Assembly: GCF_040218225.1 (NCBI RefSeq)
Contig: NZ_JAVJQO010000004.1
Coordinates: 310,001-374,000 of the forward strand
Length of the DNA stretch: 64,000 nt
Source of the DNA: Gracilimonas sp.
GTDB lineage: Bacteria; Bacteroidota; Rhodothermia; Balneolales; Balneolaceae
Reading direction: 5' to 3'
This document shows positions 18,328 through 27,437 of the stretch, in pieces. Both the position numbers and the translations under genes were made by a program. The notes under the pieces were generated by a model. The model was not told the origin of the DNA, did not search any database, and saw only the letters and a program-made list of their open reading frames with translations. Each line of letters begins with the position of its first letter. The first letter of the stretch is position 1.

Positions 18328-19315
18328 TCATTTCTGTATAAATAGTTACAACAGGCTGGGTTGACTGTCCGAGCCTGAGTGTACTAAATGCATTCCCTGA
18401 AAGTTTCAACCCTGAACCGGTTATACGGTCGTTTACCCTTACATATACTCCATTCCCGGTTTGAGTGTTTTCAACGAAAATGATACTCCCCAAAGCAATA
18501 TTGGAGTGAGCAGCAGTCAATGATTCCGGATCATAAAGTTCTCCGTTAGTTGTAGTCTCACCCACTTCAGACTCATCATACCTCATAACATTAACCTCTC
18601 CAAGATCCTGCAGATTTGCCTTTTGCAGATACGGGTTCTCATACTTCCGGGATGGTGGAAGCAACACCGTTACTTCCTGCCCTTGTGCCAGCAAGTTTGG
18701 TTGAAGCTCCGGATTCAGTGATTGAAATTCTTTTTCCGTCATCTTAAACTTTAAAAGCAGACCTGATAAATCCTCTCCCTGCTGAACTTCATAAATCGAA
18801 AAAACCCCTTGTGGAGAAGATTCTTCTGAAAATTTTGACACCGAAGGTGCCGCACTAACTTTCTTTTTCACAGCCAGTCGCTGACCAATACTCAGATTTG
18901 AGCCTGAGATATTATTCAGCTCTCTAAGCTGATCAACCGTCATATTGTGGTCTCTGGCAATTTGATAAAGTGTATCTCCACTCTTTACGATATAGAATAC
19001 ATTTTGTGTGTCTGAGGATTGATTTACCAGCGGATTAGAGTTTTCATCTTCCGTTGGGGGAGTGGTTTGAGAATCTTCTTGTTGCGGAATGAAGTAGACT
19101 AACTCCTGGCCAAGCTTGATTTCATTTCCTGCCAACTCATTCCATTGTTTGAGTTCAGCGATTGTTACATTCAGCTTTTTCGAGATTCCATACAACGTAT
19201 CCCCCTGCTTAACCTGATATGTTGCTCTTTCCTGGGCCAGCAATCCTGCACTGGTAATAACCATAAAAACAAAAAGGGCGGAAATTATTTTCAGAAAGCG
19301 CGACTTATTTTTCAT
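18320..19315 (-). CDS. LysM protein with RlpA-like double-psi beta-barrel
   Basis: A 331-residue exported protein. A signal peptide (residues 1-27, ending SAGLLAQ) is followed by LysM repeats at about 33-76 (YQVKQGDTLYGISKKLNVTI) and 107-150 (YIVKSGDTLYQIARDHNMTV), then a weaker third (YEVQQGEDLSGLLLKFKMT). The C-terminal 90 residues resemble the RlpA barrel, with ELYDPESLTAAHSNIALGS and VYVRVNDRITGSG keeping the His and Asp of that fold. It probably binds peptidoglycan and may cleave glycan strands at the septum, though a purely binding role is possible. It overlaps the TPR gene by 4 bases. Confidence 0.85.
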   Translation of the reverse strand: MKNKSRFLKIISALFVFMVITSAGLLAQERATYQVKQGDTLYGISKKLNVTIAELKQWNELAGNEIKLGQELVYFIPQQEDSQTTPPTEDENSNPLVNQSSDTQNVFYIVKSGDTLYQIARDHNMTVDQLRELNNISGSNLSIGQRLAVKKKVSAAPSVSKFSEESSPQGVFSIYEVQQGEDLSGLLLKFKMTEKEFQSLNPELQPNLLAQGQEVTVLLPPSRKYENPYLQKANLQDLGEVNVMRYDESEVGETTTNGELYDPESLTAAHSNIALGSIIFVENTQTGNGVYVRVNDRITGSGLKLSGNAFSTLRLGQSTQPVVTIYTEMNE

Positions 19316-19644
19316 AACTGATCTTCTAATTCAATTTCAAGATTCAACAATGCAGCAGATAACTCTGATTTTGTGTGATTATCATTCTGGAGTTCTGCTA
19401 CTTTGATTCCCTCTTTATAGGTCTCAAGGGCTTTTTTGTTCTCTCCCAACTCCTTGTAAAGTTTTGCCAGATGATAATATACACCCACATAGTCAGGGTC
19501 ATTGTTTCGAATGGCCTCAAATATCACCCTCGCTTTTGAGGTTTCATCTATTTTCAGCATTTCCAGCGCCAGCGTAAATTTATAGAAAGAATCATCGGGA
19601 TTTTCTTTCACCTTTTTCGCTAACGTTGAAATTCGGGAGCTCAT
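19312..19644 (-). CDS. Small tetratricopeptide repeat protein
   Basis: A 110-residue protein of about two to three TPR helical hairpins (DSFYKFTLALEMLKI, VGVYYHLAKLYKELGENKKA). There is no signal peptide, so it is probably a cytoplasmic adaptor. Four-base overlaps with both aroC upstream and the LysM gene downstream show tight translational coupling. The specific role is unknown. Confidence 0.82.
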   Translation of the reverse strand: MSSRISTLAKKVKENPDDSFYKFTLALEMLKIDETSKARVIFEAIRNNDPDYVGVYYHLAKLYKELGENKKALETYKEGIKVAELQNDNHTKSELSAALLNLEIELEDQL

Positions 19645-20825
19645 TGCGTTGCGTTTTTAAAATTCGCTTCAATTTCTGCTATAGAATCACCACCAAATTT
19701 ATCCAGAAATGCATTCGCAATAACGGGAGCTACTACACTCTCTGCTACCACTACTGCCCTTGGGAGAGCACAAACATCCGACCGTTCGTAACGAGTCTCT
19801 GTTTCTTCTTTGGTCTTCATATCTACCGTGCTGAGCGGATTTAGCATCGTTGGAATAGGCTTCATAATTCCTCGAAGAATAATGGGCATTCCGGTACTCA
19901 TTCCGCCTTCGATGCCCCCCATGCGATTGGTTCGGCGTTTGAAAGAACCCTTTTCATATGCGATCTCATCATGAACCTCATGGCCGGGCCGGTGACCGGC
20001 TTCAAAGCCAAGCCCGATTTCCACGCCTTTCATCGCTTGTGTTGCCATAATTACCTGAGCAAGTTGCCCATCCAGTTTTCTATCCCAATGTACATAGCTT
20101 CCCAAACCAACCGGAAGACCGGTAATTACAATCTCATAAATCCCGCCCAGAGATGAGCCTTCTTTCCGGCGAACTTTAATCTCTTCTCTCATTCGTTCAG
20201 ATAACTCTTCATCCAAACAGCGAACATCCGACTCATCTGCGGCTTTATATATGGCTTCGGCTCCTTTTTCTGCCAGCGGATCTGCGATTGATCTAACCTC
20301 ATCCCATCCATTGAAACCAACGGAACCAATTCGAAGCACGTGTCCGCCAATTTCTATTCCAAAGTGTTTTAAAAACTGCCGGGCAATACTGCAGCAAGCC
20401 ACACGCATTGCTGTTTCACGAGCACTTGAACGCTCAATTACCGGCCGGATATCATCAAAATTATACTTCTGGGCACCCACCAAATCAGCATGGCCGGGAC
20501 GGGGAAGAGTTATTTTTTCGATCCCCTCCGCTTCTTCTTTTTTATTCATCACCGTAGGCCAGCCCGCGTCGTCTTTCTCAAAAGCCCGGTTAGGCATGCT
20601 CATTGCAATTGGCCCGCCCATCGTTTTGCCAAACCTGAGCCCTGAGCTAATGGTAGCGAAGTCTTTTTCAAAAGCCATACGTCCACCACGTCCATACCCC
20701 TGCTGCCGACGCACCAAATGAGTAGCAATCTCGTCTTCGGTTAGAGGTAATCCTGCCGGAACTCCTTCCACAATTCCCGTTAATGATGGCCCATGTGATT
20801 CACCGGCTGTTATATATCTTATCAT
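19641..20825 (-). CDS. aroC: Chorismate synthase
   Basis: A 394-residue chorismate synthase, last step of the shikimate pathway (EPSP to chorismate, reduced-FMN dependent). Signatures: AGESHGPSLTGIVEGVPAG at the N-terminus, RRQQGYGRGGRM, RPGHADLVGAQKY, RSSARETAMRVA and NRMGGIEGGMSTGMPI. The length matches the longer Bacillus-type enzymes. The gene starts a four-gene minus-strand chain with TPR, LysM and CPBP genes. aroQ of the same pathway lies elsewhere, at 36.4 kb. Confidence 0.97.
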   Translation of the reverse strand: MIRYITAGESHGPSLTGIVEGVPAGLPLTEDEIATHLVRRQQGYGRGGRMAFEKDFATISSGLRFGKTMGGPIAMSMPNRAFEKDDAGWPTVMNKKEEAEGIEKITLPRPGHADLVGAQKYNFDDIRPVIERSSARETAMRVACCSIARQFLKHFGIEIGGHVLRIGSVGFNGWDEVRSIADPLAEKGAEAIYKAADESDVRCLDEELSERMREEIKVRRKEGSSLGGIYEIVITGLPVGLGSYVHWDRKLDGQLAQVIMATQAMKGVEIGLGFEAGHRPGHEVHDEIAYEKGSFKRRTNRMGGIEGGMSTGMPIILRGIMKPIPTMLNPLSTVDMKTKEETETRYERSDVCALPRAVVVAESVVAPVIANAFLDKFGGDSIAEIEANFKNATQ

Positions 20826-20839
20826 TCCTTTATTTATAT

Positions 20840-21898
20840 CTATTGAATTTGTTCTGCTCGTTCCGAAAGCGTGCGAAAGTCTTTACATACTTCGGTTCTG
20901 AATTTCTGAATTTTACCAGGGTCGCCTAAGATAATCATAGAATCGCCCGAATGGATAACAGAGTTACTTTCGGGATTAAAATTCATGTTTCCATCGTCCG
21001 TTAAAATAGCCACGATTAAAACAGAGTATTTATTACGAACGTTGACTTCTACCAATGTTTTTCCTGCAAGGTCTGAGTCTTCTCCAATGAGTACTTCCTC
21101 AAAAGTATGATCCTGAAGATCTCCGCGCGTCATCCGGTCTATAAATTGATCTACATTGGGTCGGAGTATAACATTTGCCATCCGGTCGGCACCAATATCA
21201 TATGGAGATATTACTTTGTCAGCTCCGGCTCGTAATATTTTTCGGCGGTTTTTCTTTTCATTGGTTCGAACCAGAATAAAAATATCGGGGCGAAGCTCTC
21301 TGGCTAAAAGAGTAGTAAATACATTATCCTGATCACTGGATAGGGTACAGATCAATCCTTTTGCTTTCATAATACCTGCTTCCAATAACGATTCTTCGTC
21401 CTGAGCATCGCCCTCTACATAGGCTAATCGGTCGCGCTTGATTCTCTCGATACTTGAGTTACGGTTCTCAACAATTACCAGCGGCAGGTCTGCTTCACTT
21501 AAATCTTCAGCAATGCGATGACCAATTCTTCCATATCCGCAAATAATGTAGTGATTATCCATTTTCTGTAATTGTTTTTTCATTGCCCGTTTAAAGAACA
21601 ACTCACTTTCAAAAAGCAGCTGTGTTGTTTGTGATGCAATGTAAGAAATAACACCAATGCCCATCACAAAAATTACAACAGTAAATACTCTGCCATCAAC
21701 CGATAAATTCTTGATTTCTGTGAAGCCAATGGTTGAGATAGTAATAAAGGTCATGTAAAATCCATCAAACCAACTCATTGCTTCCAAATAATGATATCCG
21801 GTTGAGCCGATCACAAAAATCAGAATCATGATAAGCGAAGCAATGCCAATGCGAACCAACGCCGGATTCTCGACACCGTATGAATAGAACCGTTTCAT
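20840..21898 (-). CDS. Potassium channel protein with RCK (TrkA-N/TrkA-C) domains
   Basis: A 352-residue two-transmembrane K+ channel. Helices at about 15-35 and 75-95 flank the pore loop with filter TISTIGFTE, in place of the common TVGYGD. The RCK N-terminal Rossmann domain begins HYIICGYGRIGHRIAEDL, and the TrkA-C domain covers about 255-340. It would gate K+ flux across the inner membrane in response to nucleotide or ligand. It lies 14 bases upstream of aroC and 7 bases downstream of porQ. Confidence 0.9.
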   Translation of the reverse strand: MKRFYSYGVENPALVRIGIASLIMILIFVIGSTGYHYLEAMSWFDGFYMTFITISTIGFTEIKNLSVDGRVFTVVIFVMGIGVISYIASQTTQLLFESELFFKRAMKKQLQKMDNHYIICGYGRIGHRIAEDLSEADLPLVIVENRNSSIERIKRDRLAYVEGDAQDEESLLEAGIMKAKGLICTLSSDQDNVFTTLLARELRPDIFILVRTNEKKNRRKILRAGADKVISPYDIGADRMANVILRPNVDQFIDRMTRGDLQDHTFEEVLIGEDSDLAGKTLVEVNVRNKYSVLIVAILTDDGNMNFNPESNSVIHSGDSMIILGDPGKIQKFRTEVCKDFRTLSERAEQIQ

Positions 21899-21905
21899 GA
21901 TACCT

Positions 21906-22883
21906 TCAGTCTAAGTCGGTCTTCAAACTTAATCTTGTAACACCACCCAGCCGGGAATAAGAACTTCGGCTCAAATCAATCACTATCGACCTGATGTTTA
22001 TTCCCACACCAAAAGCTACACCAGCCAAATCAAAATCCTGACCTGTTTGAGTTTGCTCATGTAAATAATGGTCGTAGCCTAAACGCACCGTAACATTCTC
22101 TCCAAAGTAAGTTTCTCCACCAAAAATCACATGCCGAAACGCATTATCAATAAAGGAAGGGCGATCAGTTTCTCCAAATACCCGCAAATCCCAGTCATTG
22201 AGTTTTGTTAGGGTAAGACTAAGCTGAAAGGGAAATGCTTCGGGTTTCTTGGTAAATCCAATTGAGACATCCAGGGGAAGCGGCTCCCGGTCATCATCGT
22301 AAGCGGTAATTTGACCACCGAGGTTTCGAATAGACAAACCTGCACTAAAATGACTAGCGGTATCCTGGTAAAAAACGCCTCCGGAAAAAGCCACTGCACT
22401 CGATTTGTAAGAGGCGTAGGAAGAGTGGATAAAATCGATGGCAGCACCTGCTGTAACCTTGCTTACAACCGGAATGCTGTATGCCCCGGTAATGGCAATA
22501 TCGTTAGCATTGAAGTTCCCCAGGTCGTTACCGCTTTCGTCCAGCTGGTCAAATTCACCGTATCCCACAAAACGAATTCCTGCAGCAAAAGTCCCAATCT
22601 TTTCAAACTCATAAGCCCCACTGGTAAAACCCATATTGGCATCGGCAAAAAAGTTCAGATAAGAAGCTGATATTGAACCTGAGGCATTGCTGTTTAAATA
22701 TGCCGGGTTAAGATGAATCAGACTGAAATCCGCATTGTAAAGTCCTACATGATTCCCTCCCAGAGCGGCTGTTCGGGCAGTTGGAGTTACATCCAAAAAA
22801 CGAAATACACTTGATGTATTTGACTGGGCTGCTGTACTTTGAGCAGCGACATAAAACACCAACATGGCTATTAATATGCGCAC
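21906..22883 (-). CDS. porQ: PorQ-like type IX secretion outer-membrane protein
   Basis: A 325-residue predicted beta-barrel with a signal peptide (ends AAQSTAAQ). The N-terminal FRFLDVTPTARTAALGGNHV is the signature of the PorQ family, related to PorV and FadL-like barrels. PorQ takes part with PorU, PorV and PorZ in the attachment complex that processes type IX cargo on the cell surface. This fits the two sorting-domain proteins in the window. It is the first gene of the minus-strand block. Confidence 0.85.
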   Translation of the reverse strand: MRILIAMLVFYVAAQSTAAQSNTSSVFRFLDVTPTARTAALGGNHVGLYNADFSLIHLNPAYLNSNASGSISASYLNFFADANMGFTSGAYEFEKIGTFAAGIRFVGYGEFDQLDESGNDLGNFNANDIAITGAYSIPVVSKVTAGAAIDFIHSSYASYKSSAVAFSGGVFYQDTASHFSAGLSIRNLGGQITAYDDDREPLPLDVSIGFTKKPEAFPFQLSLTLTKLNDWDLRVFGETDRPSFIDNAFRHVIFGGETYFGENVTVRLGYDHYLHEQTQTGQDFDLAGVAFGVGINIRSIVIDLSRSSYSRLGGVTRLSLKTDLD

Positions 22884-22974
22884 GTTATTTAACTATTTAT
22901 AAATCACAATTGGCAAAAATCTTTTGTAATATAATCAAATGCTTCGGCAATACGTCAAGATTATTGATTAAGAA

Positions 22975-23733
22975 ATGATTTCCAACTTTCCAGGTGCGGC
23001 TGGCTTAAAACAATTTGGCCAGTACGCAAAGCTTTTATACCAGGCATTACGTTCATCTACCGAGTTTAGTACTTATCGCAATAACCTTTTCCAGGAGTTT
23101 GTGAAGGTAGGATATGAGTCTATACCCATTATTTTTCTGGTGGGGATTTTTACCGGTGCTGTACTTACTCTGCAAACCGCACATCAACTCGATACAGACA
23201 TTTATCCCAGCTCTATCATTGGCTCTATTGTTGCACAGTCTATTGTTATTGAACTGGCTGCCGTAATAAGTGCTCTTGTTTTAGCAGGAAAGGTGGGTGC
23301 CCGAATATCCACGGAATTGGGAACCATGCGCGTTAGTGAACAAATTGATGCGCTGGAATCGATGGGTTTTAACTCGGTTTCTTTTTTGGTGGTTCCACGT
23401 ATTTTGGCTGGATTGCTGATGTTTCCTGTGCTATACATCACCGCAGCTGTTTTTGGAATTATTGGTGGTGTAACAGCCGGAGCTATGGATGGGATACTGC
23501 CTGCCGCGGAATTCATGGAAGGTGCGCGTGCGTTCTTTTTTGAATCAGATATTATTTTTGGGTTTATAAAATCTGTGGTGTTCGGATTTGTGATTACCTC
23601 TATATCTTGCTTTAAAGGTTATAATGCTTTTGGTGGAGCAGAAGGCGTGGGAACTGCTACTACACAAGCAACGGTTTTAAGTTGTATCTTTGTGCTGCTA
23701 GCCGATTTCGCATTAGCCGCAATATTATTGTAG
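22975..23733 (+). CDS. mlaE: MlaE-family lipid ABC transporter permease
   Basis: A 252-residue permease of the MlaE family (formerly DUF140), with about five membrane segments and the core VELAAVISALVLAGKVGARISTELGTMRVSEQIDAL, read in pieces. It is the inner-membrane channel of the Mla-type phospholipid transport system. The ATPase gene follows 3 bases later and the MCE gene after that, an mlaE-F-D operon. The promoter lies in the 91-base divergent gap to porQ. Confidence 0.93.
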   Translation: MISNFPGAAGLKQFGQYAKLLYQALRSSTEFSTYRNNLFQEFVKVGYESIPIIFLVGIFTGAVLTLQTAHQLDTDIYPSSIIGSIVAQSIVIELAAVISALVLAGKVGARISTELGTMRVSEQIDALESMGFNSVSFLVVPRILAGLLMFPVLYITAAVFGIIGGVTAGAMDGILPAAEFMEGARAFFFESDIIFGFIKSVVFGFVITSISCFKGYNAFGGAEGVGTATTQATVLSCIFVLLADFALAAILL

Positions 23734-23736
23734 ATC

Positions 23737-24486
23737 ATGATTGAGATTAAAAATCTTACGAAGAGTTTTGGCGATAACCTGGTTTGGAGCGATGTTAGTT
23801 TCAAAATCCAGGACGGAGAAACTACGGCTGTCATTGGGAAATCCGGTTGTGGAAAATCAGTATTACTAAAACATCTCAACGCTCTGCTTTATCCTGACGA
23901 AGGTGAAGTTTTAATCGATGGTAAATGTGTTTTTGAGCTCAGTTATTCTCAGCTTAGAAAAGTTCGGCAGCGGTTCGGCATTTTATTTCAGGGAGGTGCT
24001 TTGTTTGATTCTATCAGTACTTTCGAAAATGTAGCTTTCCCGCTCCGATATTTTACAGAGCAAACGGAAGAGGAGATAGAGCATAACGTAATGGAAGCTC
24101 TGGGCATGGTAAATCTTGAACAAGCCGGAGATAAATCAACTTCCGAGCTTTCCGGAGGAATGAGAAAGCGTGTGGGCCTGGCTCGCGCCATCATTCTAAA
24201 GCCGGATTACTTACTCTATGATGAGCCTACTTCCGGCCTTGACCCACGCACATCTGAGGAGATTAATGAGCTGATTAATACCATGGCTGATAACCTTGAG
24301 ATAACTTCTATTGTAATTACCCACGATATGCACAGCGTACTTGAGGTTGCTGAAAAAGTTGCCTTCTTAGATGAACAAAAACTAAGCTGGTTTGGTAAAA
24401 CAGAAGACATGAGGCACAGCGACAATAAAAATTTGATTGATTTCATTTCAGCAAGTGAATATCAAATAACTAAAAAAACTGCATAG
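23737..24486 (+). CDS. mlaF: MlaF-family lipid ABC transporter ATPase
   Basis: A 249-residue ABC ATPase. Walker A is GKSGCGKS (near residue 35), the signature is LSGGMRKRV, Walker B is YLLYDEPTSGLD and the H-loop is VITHDMHSV. Position between mlaE and mlaD, and the MRKRV signature variant, identify it as the energising subunit of the Mla-type transporter. The spacing to both neighbours is 3-11 bases. Confidence 0.94.
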   Translation: MIEIKNLTKSFGDNLVWSDVSFKIQDGETTAVIGKSGCGKSVLLKHLNALLYPDEGEVLIDGKCVFELSYSQLRKVRQRFGILFQGGALFDSISTFENVAFPLRYFTEQTEEEIEHNVMEALGMVNLEQAGDKSTSELSGGMRKRVGLARAIILKPDYLLYDEPTSGLDPRTSEEINELINTMADNLEITSIVITHDMHSVLEVAEKVAFLDEQKLSWFGKTEDMRHSDNKNLIDFISASEYQITKKTA

Positions 24487-24497
24487 GAGAATTTGTT

Positions 24498-25430
24498 TTG
24501 GCAAAAGTGTCCAACGAACTAAAAATAGGACTCACGGTAGTAGTGGCTATCATTGTAGCTTTTATTGGCTATCGGATAATGAAGGATATCCCTCTTTTTC
24601 GTACTTCAACCACTATCTACACTAAGTTTGATCAGGTTTATGGCCTGATCCCCGGCAATGTAGTTAATGTGAAGGGCTTCAAAATTGGAAGTGTAAAAGA
24701 AATGGAATTGTTGGTTTCCGACTCTACCCTGGTAACTATGAATATTGAAGAGGGATATCAGATTCCCAAAGGCTCCATTGCAGTGCTCAAATCCAGCGGT
24801 GTACTTGGAGGGAAGTTTATAGAAATTCAAAAAGCTGACTCTACCGAGATGGTTCCGCATCAGGGAACTATTGAAGGTGTTTTTGAGCAAGGGATGATGG
24901 ATACTTTTGCTGAAGAAGGAGAAAAGCTTAGTAACGATATCTCTGCCTCCATCCGCGGGGTTGAAAGATTGGTTACCAGCCTGAATGAAACAATGAACGA
25001 GAAGAATAAAGAGAATATATCAGGCATCATTCAAAACCTGAAATCAAGTACTGGTTCATTAAATCAGCTCATCCAGAAAAAACAAAGCGACCTGGATGCT
25101 ATGATCACATCAGCAAAAAATACCATGCAAAACATGGACGACCTCAGCTCTGAAAACAAAGAGAAGCTGAGTTCACTCATTGATAATTTGGAGGTAACCA
25201 GCGCTGAGCTTGAAACGTTAAGTTCCGGACTAAATGAAACCAATCTTACGCTGAATGAGGTCTTAACAAAGATAAACAACGGGGAAGGTACCCTTGGTAA
25301 AATGATCAATGACCCCTCGCTTTATAATAATGTTGACAGCTTATCTTTTAATTTAAACCGGCTGATCAAAAACATGAATGATGACCCCGGAAAATATTTG
25401 AAGCACATGAGACTTATCGAGGTATTTTAA
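24498..25430 (+). CDS. mlaD: MlaD-like MCE domain lipid-binding protein
   Basis: A 310-residue protein with one N-terminal membrane helix (residues 9-25) and an MCE domain (about 38-120; VYGLIPGNVVNVKGFKIGSV, SSGVLGGKFIEI). The rest is a long helical region ending in a NNGEGTLGKMINDPSLYNN motif common in this family. It forms the periplasmic hexameric lipid-passage ring of the Mla transporter. The start is TTG, 7 bases after Shine-Dalgarno AGGAGA (24485-24490). mlaB and mlaC partners are not in the window. Confidence 0.92.
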   Translation: MAKVSNELKIGLTVVVAIIVAFIGYRIMKDIPLFRTSTTIYTKFDQVYGLIPGNVVNVKGFKIGSVKEMELLVSDSTLVTMNIEEGYQIPKGSIAVLKSSGVLGGKFIEIQKADSTEMVPHQGTIEGVFEQGMMDTFAEEGEKLSNDISASIRGVERLVTSLNETMNEKNKENISGIIQNLKSSTGSLNQLIQKKQSDLDAMITSAKNTMQNMDDLSSENKEKLSSLIDNLEVTSAELETLSSGLNETNLTLNEVLTKINNGEGTLGKMINDPSLYNNVDSLSFNLNRLIKNMNDDPGKYLKHMRLIEVF

Positions 25431-25566
25431 CCCCGACCTTATTGTTTAATTTGCTTTCAATTCCTCGGGTATTCACTTATATTTCCAAGCTTACTGCTAG
25501 AGGTTAAAAAGACACCTGCAGTATTCAAATCGCAATTTAATTAATGTTTTTTAGAGGTAACCTTTT

Positions 25567-27342
25567 ATGGGTGTAATGGAAAAAATGAGAAACAGCACCG
25601 GTGTCATCTTGTGGGTGCTGATTGGATCTTTTGGCCTTCTTTGGGTTTTATCTGATGTAAACTTTTTTGAAGCCATGCAGGCCGGACCAAGTTCATTAGG
25701 TAGTGTGAATGGTGATAAGATCTCAAATGAAGAATATCAAAGCCGTATCCAGTATTATTCAAATGCTTACAGCCAGCAAACCGGAAATTCTTTAACCCCG
25801 GAAATGCGCGCTTTTTATGAAACACAAGCCTGGAATGAGCTGGTAAACTCCCGGTTGCTTCGCCAAAAAATGGATGAATTGGGTATCACTGTTTCCGACC
25901 AGGAAGTTCTTGACATGGTTTATGGAGACAATCCCGCACCCGTCATCCGACAGAATTTTACCCGGGAAGACGGGACTATTGACCGCGCAGCTGTTCAGCA
26001 GGTTTTATCTTCAAGTGAGTTTTCTCAGCAGGCAGTAGCCCTTGAGATGCAGCTCCGCGAACAACGCCGCCAGCAAAAACTGAATAATTATATTTCTGCC
26101 GGACTTCAGATAACCGAAGGAGAAGTTGAAAGAGAATTTGTTAAAAATAACAGCACAGCAAATGTTAATTACATTCGCTTCCCTTACAGTGAAGTAACTG
26201 AGCAAGAGCTTGAAATTTCTGATGCTGAGCTTCGCGAGTATTACAACAACAATAAAGAGCGTTATAGCCGTGACGAAAGTTACCGTATTCGATATGTTAC
26301 TTTCAGCAAGCTGCCTACAGCTGCCGATACAGCTCAGATTATGGAAGACATACGTGAATTGAGAGACCCTTTTGCCAATGCGCAAAATGATTCCCTTTTC
26401 CTTACCCGCCAGGGTTCTTCTACGGCGTATAGAAATGCTTTTGTTCCTGAAGATGATATCCGGGAAGAATATAGCCCCGTTCTTGATCTTGAAGTAGGAG
26501 AAGTCTCCGATGTTTTTATGACTGCAAACCAAGCTGCTATTATTAAGAAAACAGCAGAGCAGGGTAATGAAATCAAGTTCCAGATCATGAGTTACAATAT
26601 TCAGGCATTGCCATCTACTATTGATGATGCCAATGAAGCTGCTTCAGACTTTGAGTTCTTTTCTTCAGAAGAAAGCTCTTTCGACGAAGAAGTTGAAACA
26701 CGTGGGCTGGATCTAAAAGAAGCTTTTGCTACTAAAGGAAATGACTTTATTTCCGGACTTGGAAGCAGTAAACAAATCATGAACTTTTTGGAATCTGCTG
26801 ACGAAGACGACATTTCGAACGTAATTGAACTAAGCTCAGATTTCGTTGTTCTGCAAGTCGAAGAAATCACACCGGAAGGTTACCGACCGTTTGATGAAGT
26901 TAAATCTCAGGTAGAAACACTCGTTAAAGTTGAACGCCGTAAAGAGCTGACCGTGGAAAAAGTTGAAGAGCTTTTAGCTCAACACCAAACACTGGCTGCT
27001 TTAGCTGAGAGTACCGAAAAAGAAATTCAAAACGAAGATAACCTTCGTGCGAGTGCAACCGTTTTACCAGGAGCTGGAAGAGAACCCCGTGTAATCGGCG
27101 CTGTTTTCGCACTGGACGAGGGAAAAACTTCGGGTGTAATTGCTGGCAATAGCGCTGCTTTCGTTGTTGAACTGATAAGCAAAATGGAAGCTGATTTGGC
27201 TAACCTGACTCCCAACCAGCGACAAACTATTCGCCAGCGTTTGGAGCAACAGAGAACACAGGAGTTCACTTCTATTTGGTTAGAACAACTCAGAGCCTCA
27301 GCTGATATCGTAGATAACCGCGATCGCTTACTTCGACAGTAA
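25567..27342 (+). CDS. PpiD/SurA-like periplasmic peptidyl-prolyl isomerase chaperone
   Basis: A 591-residue protein anchored by one N-terminal helix (GVILWVLIGSFGLLWVLSD), followed by a SurA-N type chaperone region (residues 40-170, with WNELVNSRLLRQKMDELG) and a long helical body. The parvulin-type isomerase part (about 345-450) is weakly conserved, so catalysis is uncertain. PpiD proteins sit at the translocon exit and help outer-membrane proteins fold. It is separated from mlaD by 136 bases and ends at a strong terminator. Confidence 0.85.
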   Translation: MGVMEKMRNSTGVILWVLIGSFGLLWVLSDVNFFEAMQAGPSSLGSVNGDKISNEEYQSRIQYYSNAYSQQTGNSLTPEMRAFYETQAWNELVNSRLLRQKMDELGITVSDQEVLDMVYGDNPAPVIRQNFTREDGTIDRAAVQQVLSSSEFSQQAVALEMQLREQRRQQKLNNYISAGLQITEGEVEREFVKNNSTANVNYIRFPYSEVTEQELEISDAELREYYNNNKERYSRDESYRIRYVTFSKLPTAADTAQIMEDIRELRDPFANAQNDSLFLTRQGSSTAYRNAFVPEDDIREEYSPVLDLEVGEVSDVFMTANQAAIIKKTAEQGNEIKFQIMSYNIQALPSTIDDANEAASDFEFFSSEESSFDEEVETRGLDLKEAFATKGNDFISGLGSSKQIMNFLESADEDDISNVIELSSDFVVLQVEEITPEGYRPFDEVKSQVETLVKVERRKELTVEKVEELLAQHQTLAALAESTEKEIQNEDNLRASATVLPGAGREPRVIGAVFALDEGKTSGVIAGNSAAFVVELISKMEADLANLTPNQRQTIRQRLEQQRTQEFTSIWLEQLRASADIVDNRDRLLRQ

Positions 27343-27365
27343 TTTTTTTAGCATTTTGACTATTG

Positions 27366-27394
27366 GGGTGAGAAGTTTCTTCTCACCCTTTTTT
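27366..27394 (+). terminator. Rho-independent terminator after ppiD-like gene
   Basis: A perfect 10-bp stem GGGTGAGAAG / CTTCTCACCC with loop TTT is followed by T6. It also rules out a TTG at 27393 as the ribD start, because that codon lies in the T-run. Confidence 0.9.
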
Positions 27395-27437
27395 GTTTAT
27401 ACCCTATTCGGTTAATACAAATCCCTTACATTTATAT

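Noticed and set aside
27393-27437. Upstream extension of ribD from a TTG at 27393
   Set aside because: The codon lies in the T-run of the preceding terminator, so it is unlikely to be in the ribD transcript; ATG at 27438 gives the normal N-terminus.
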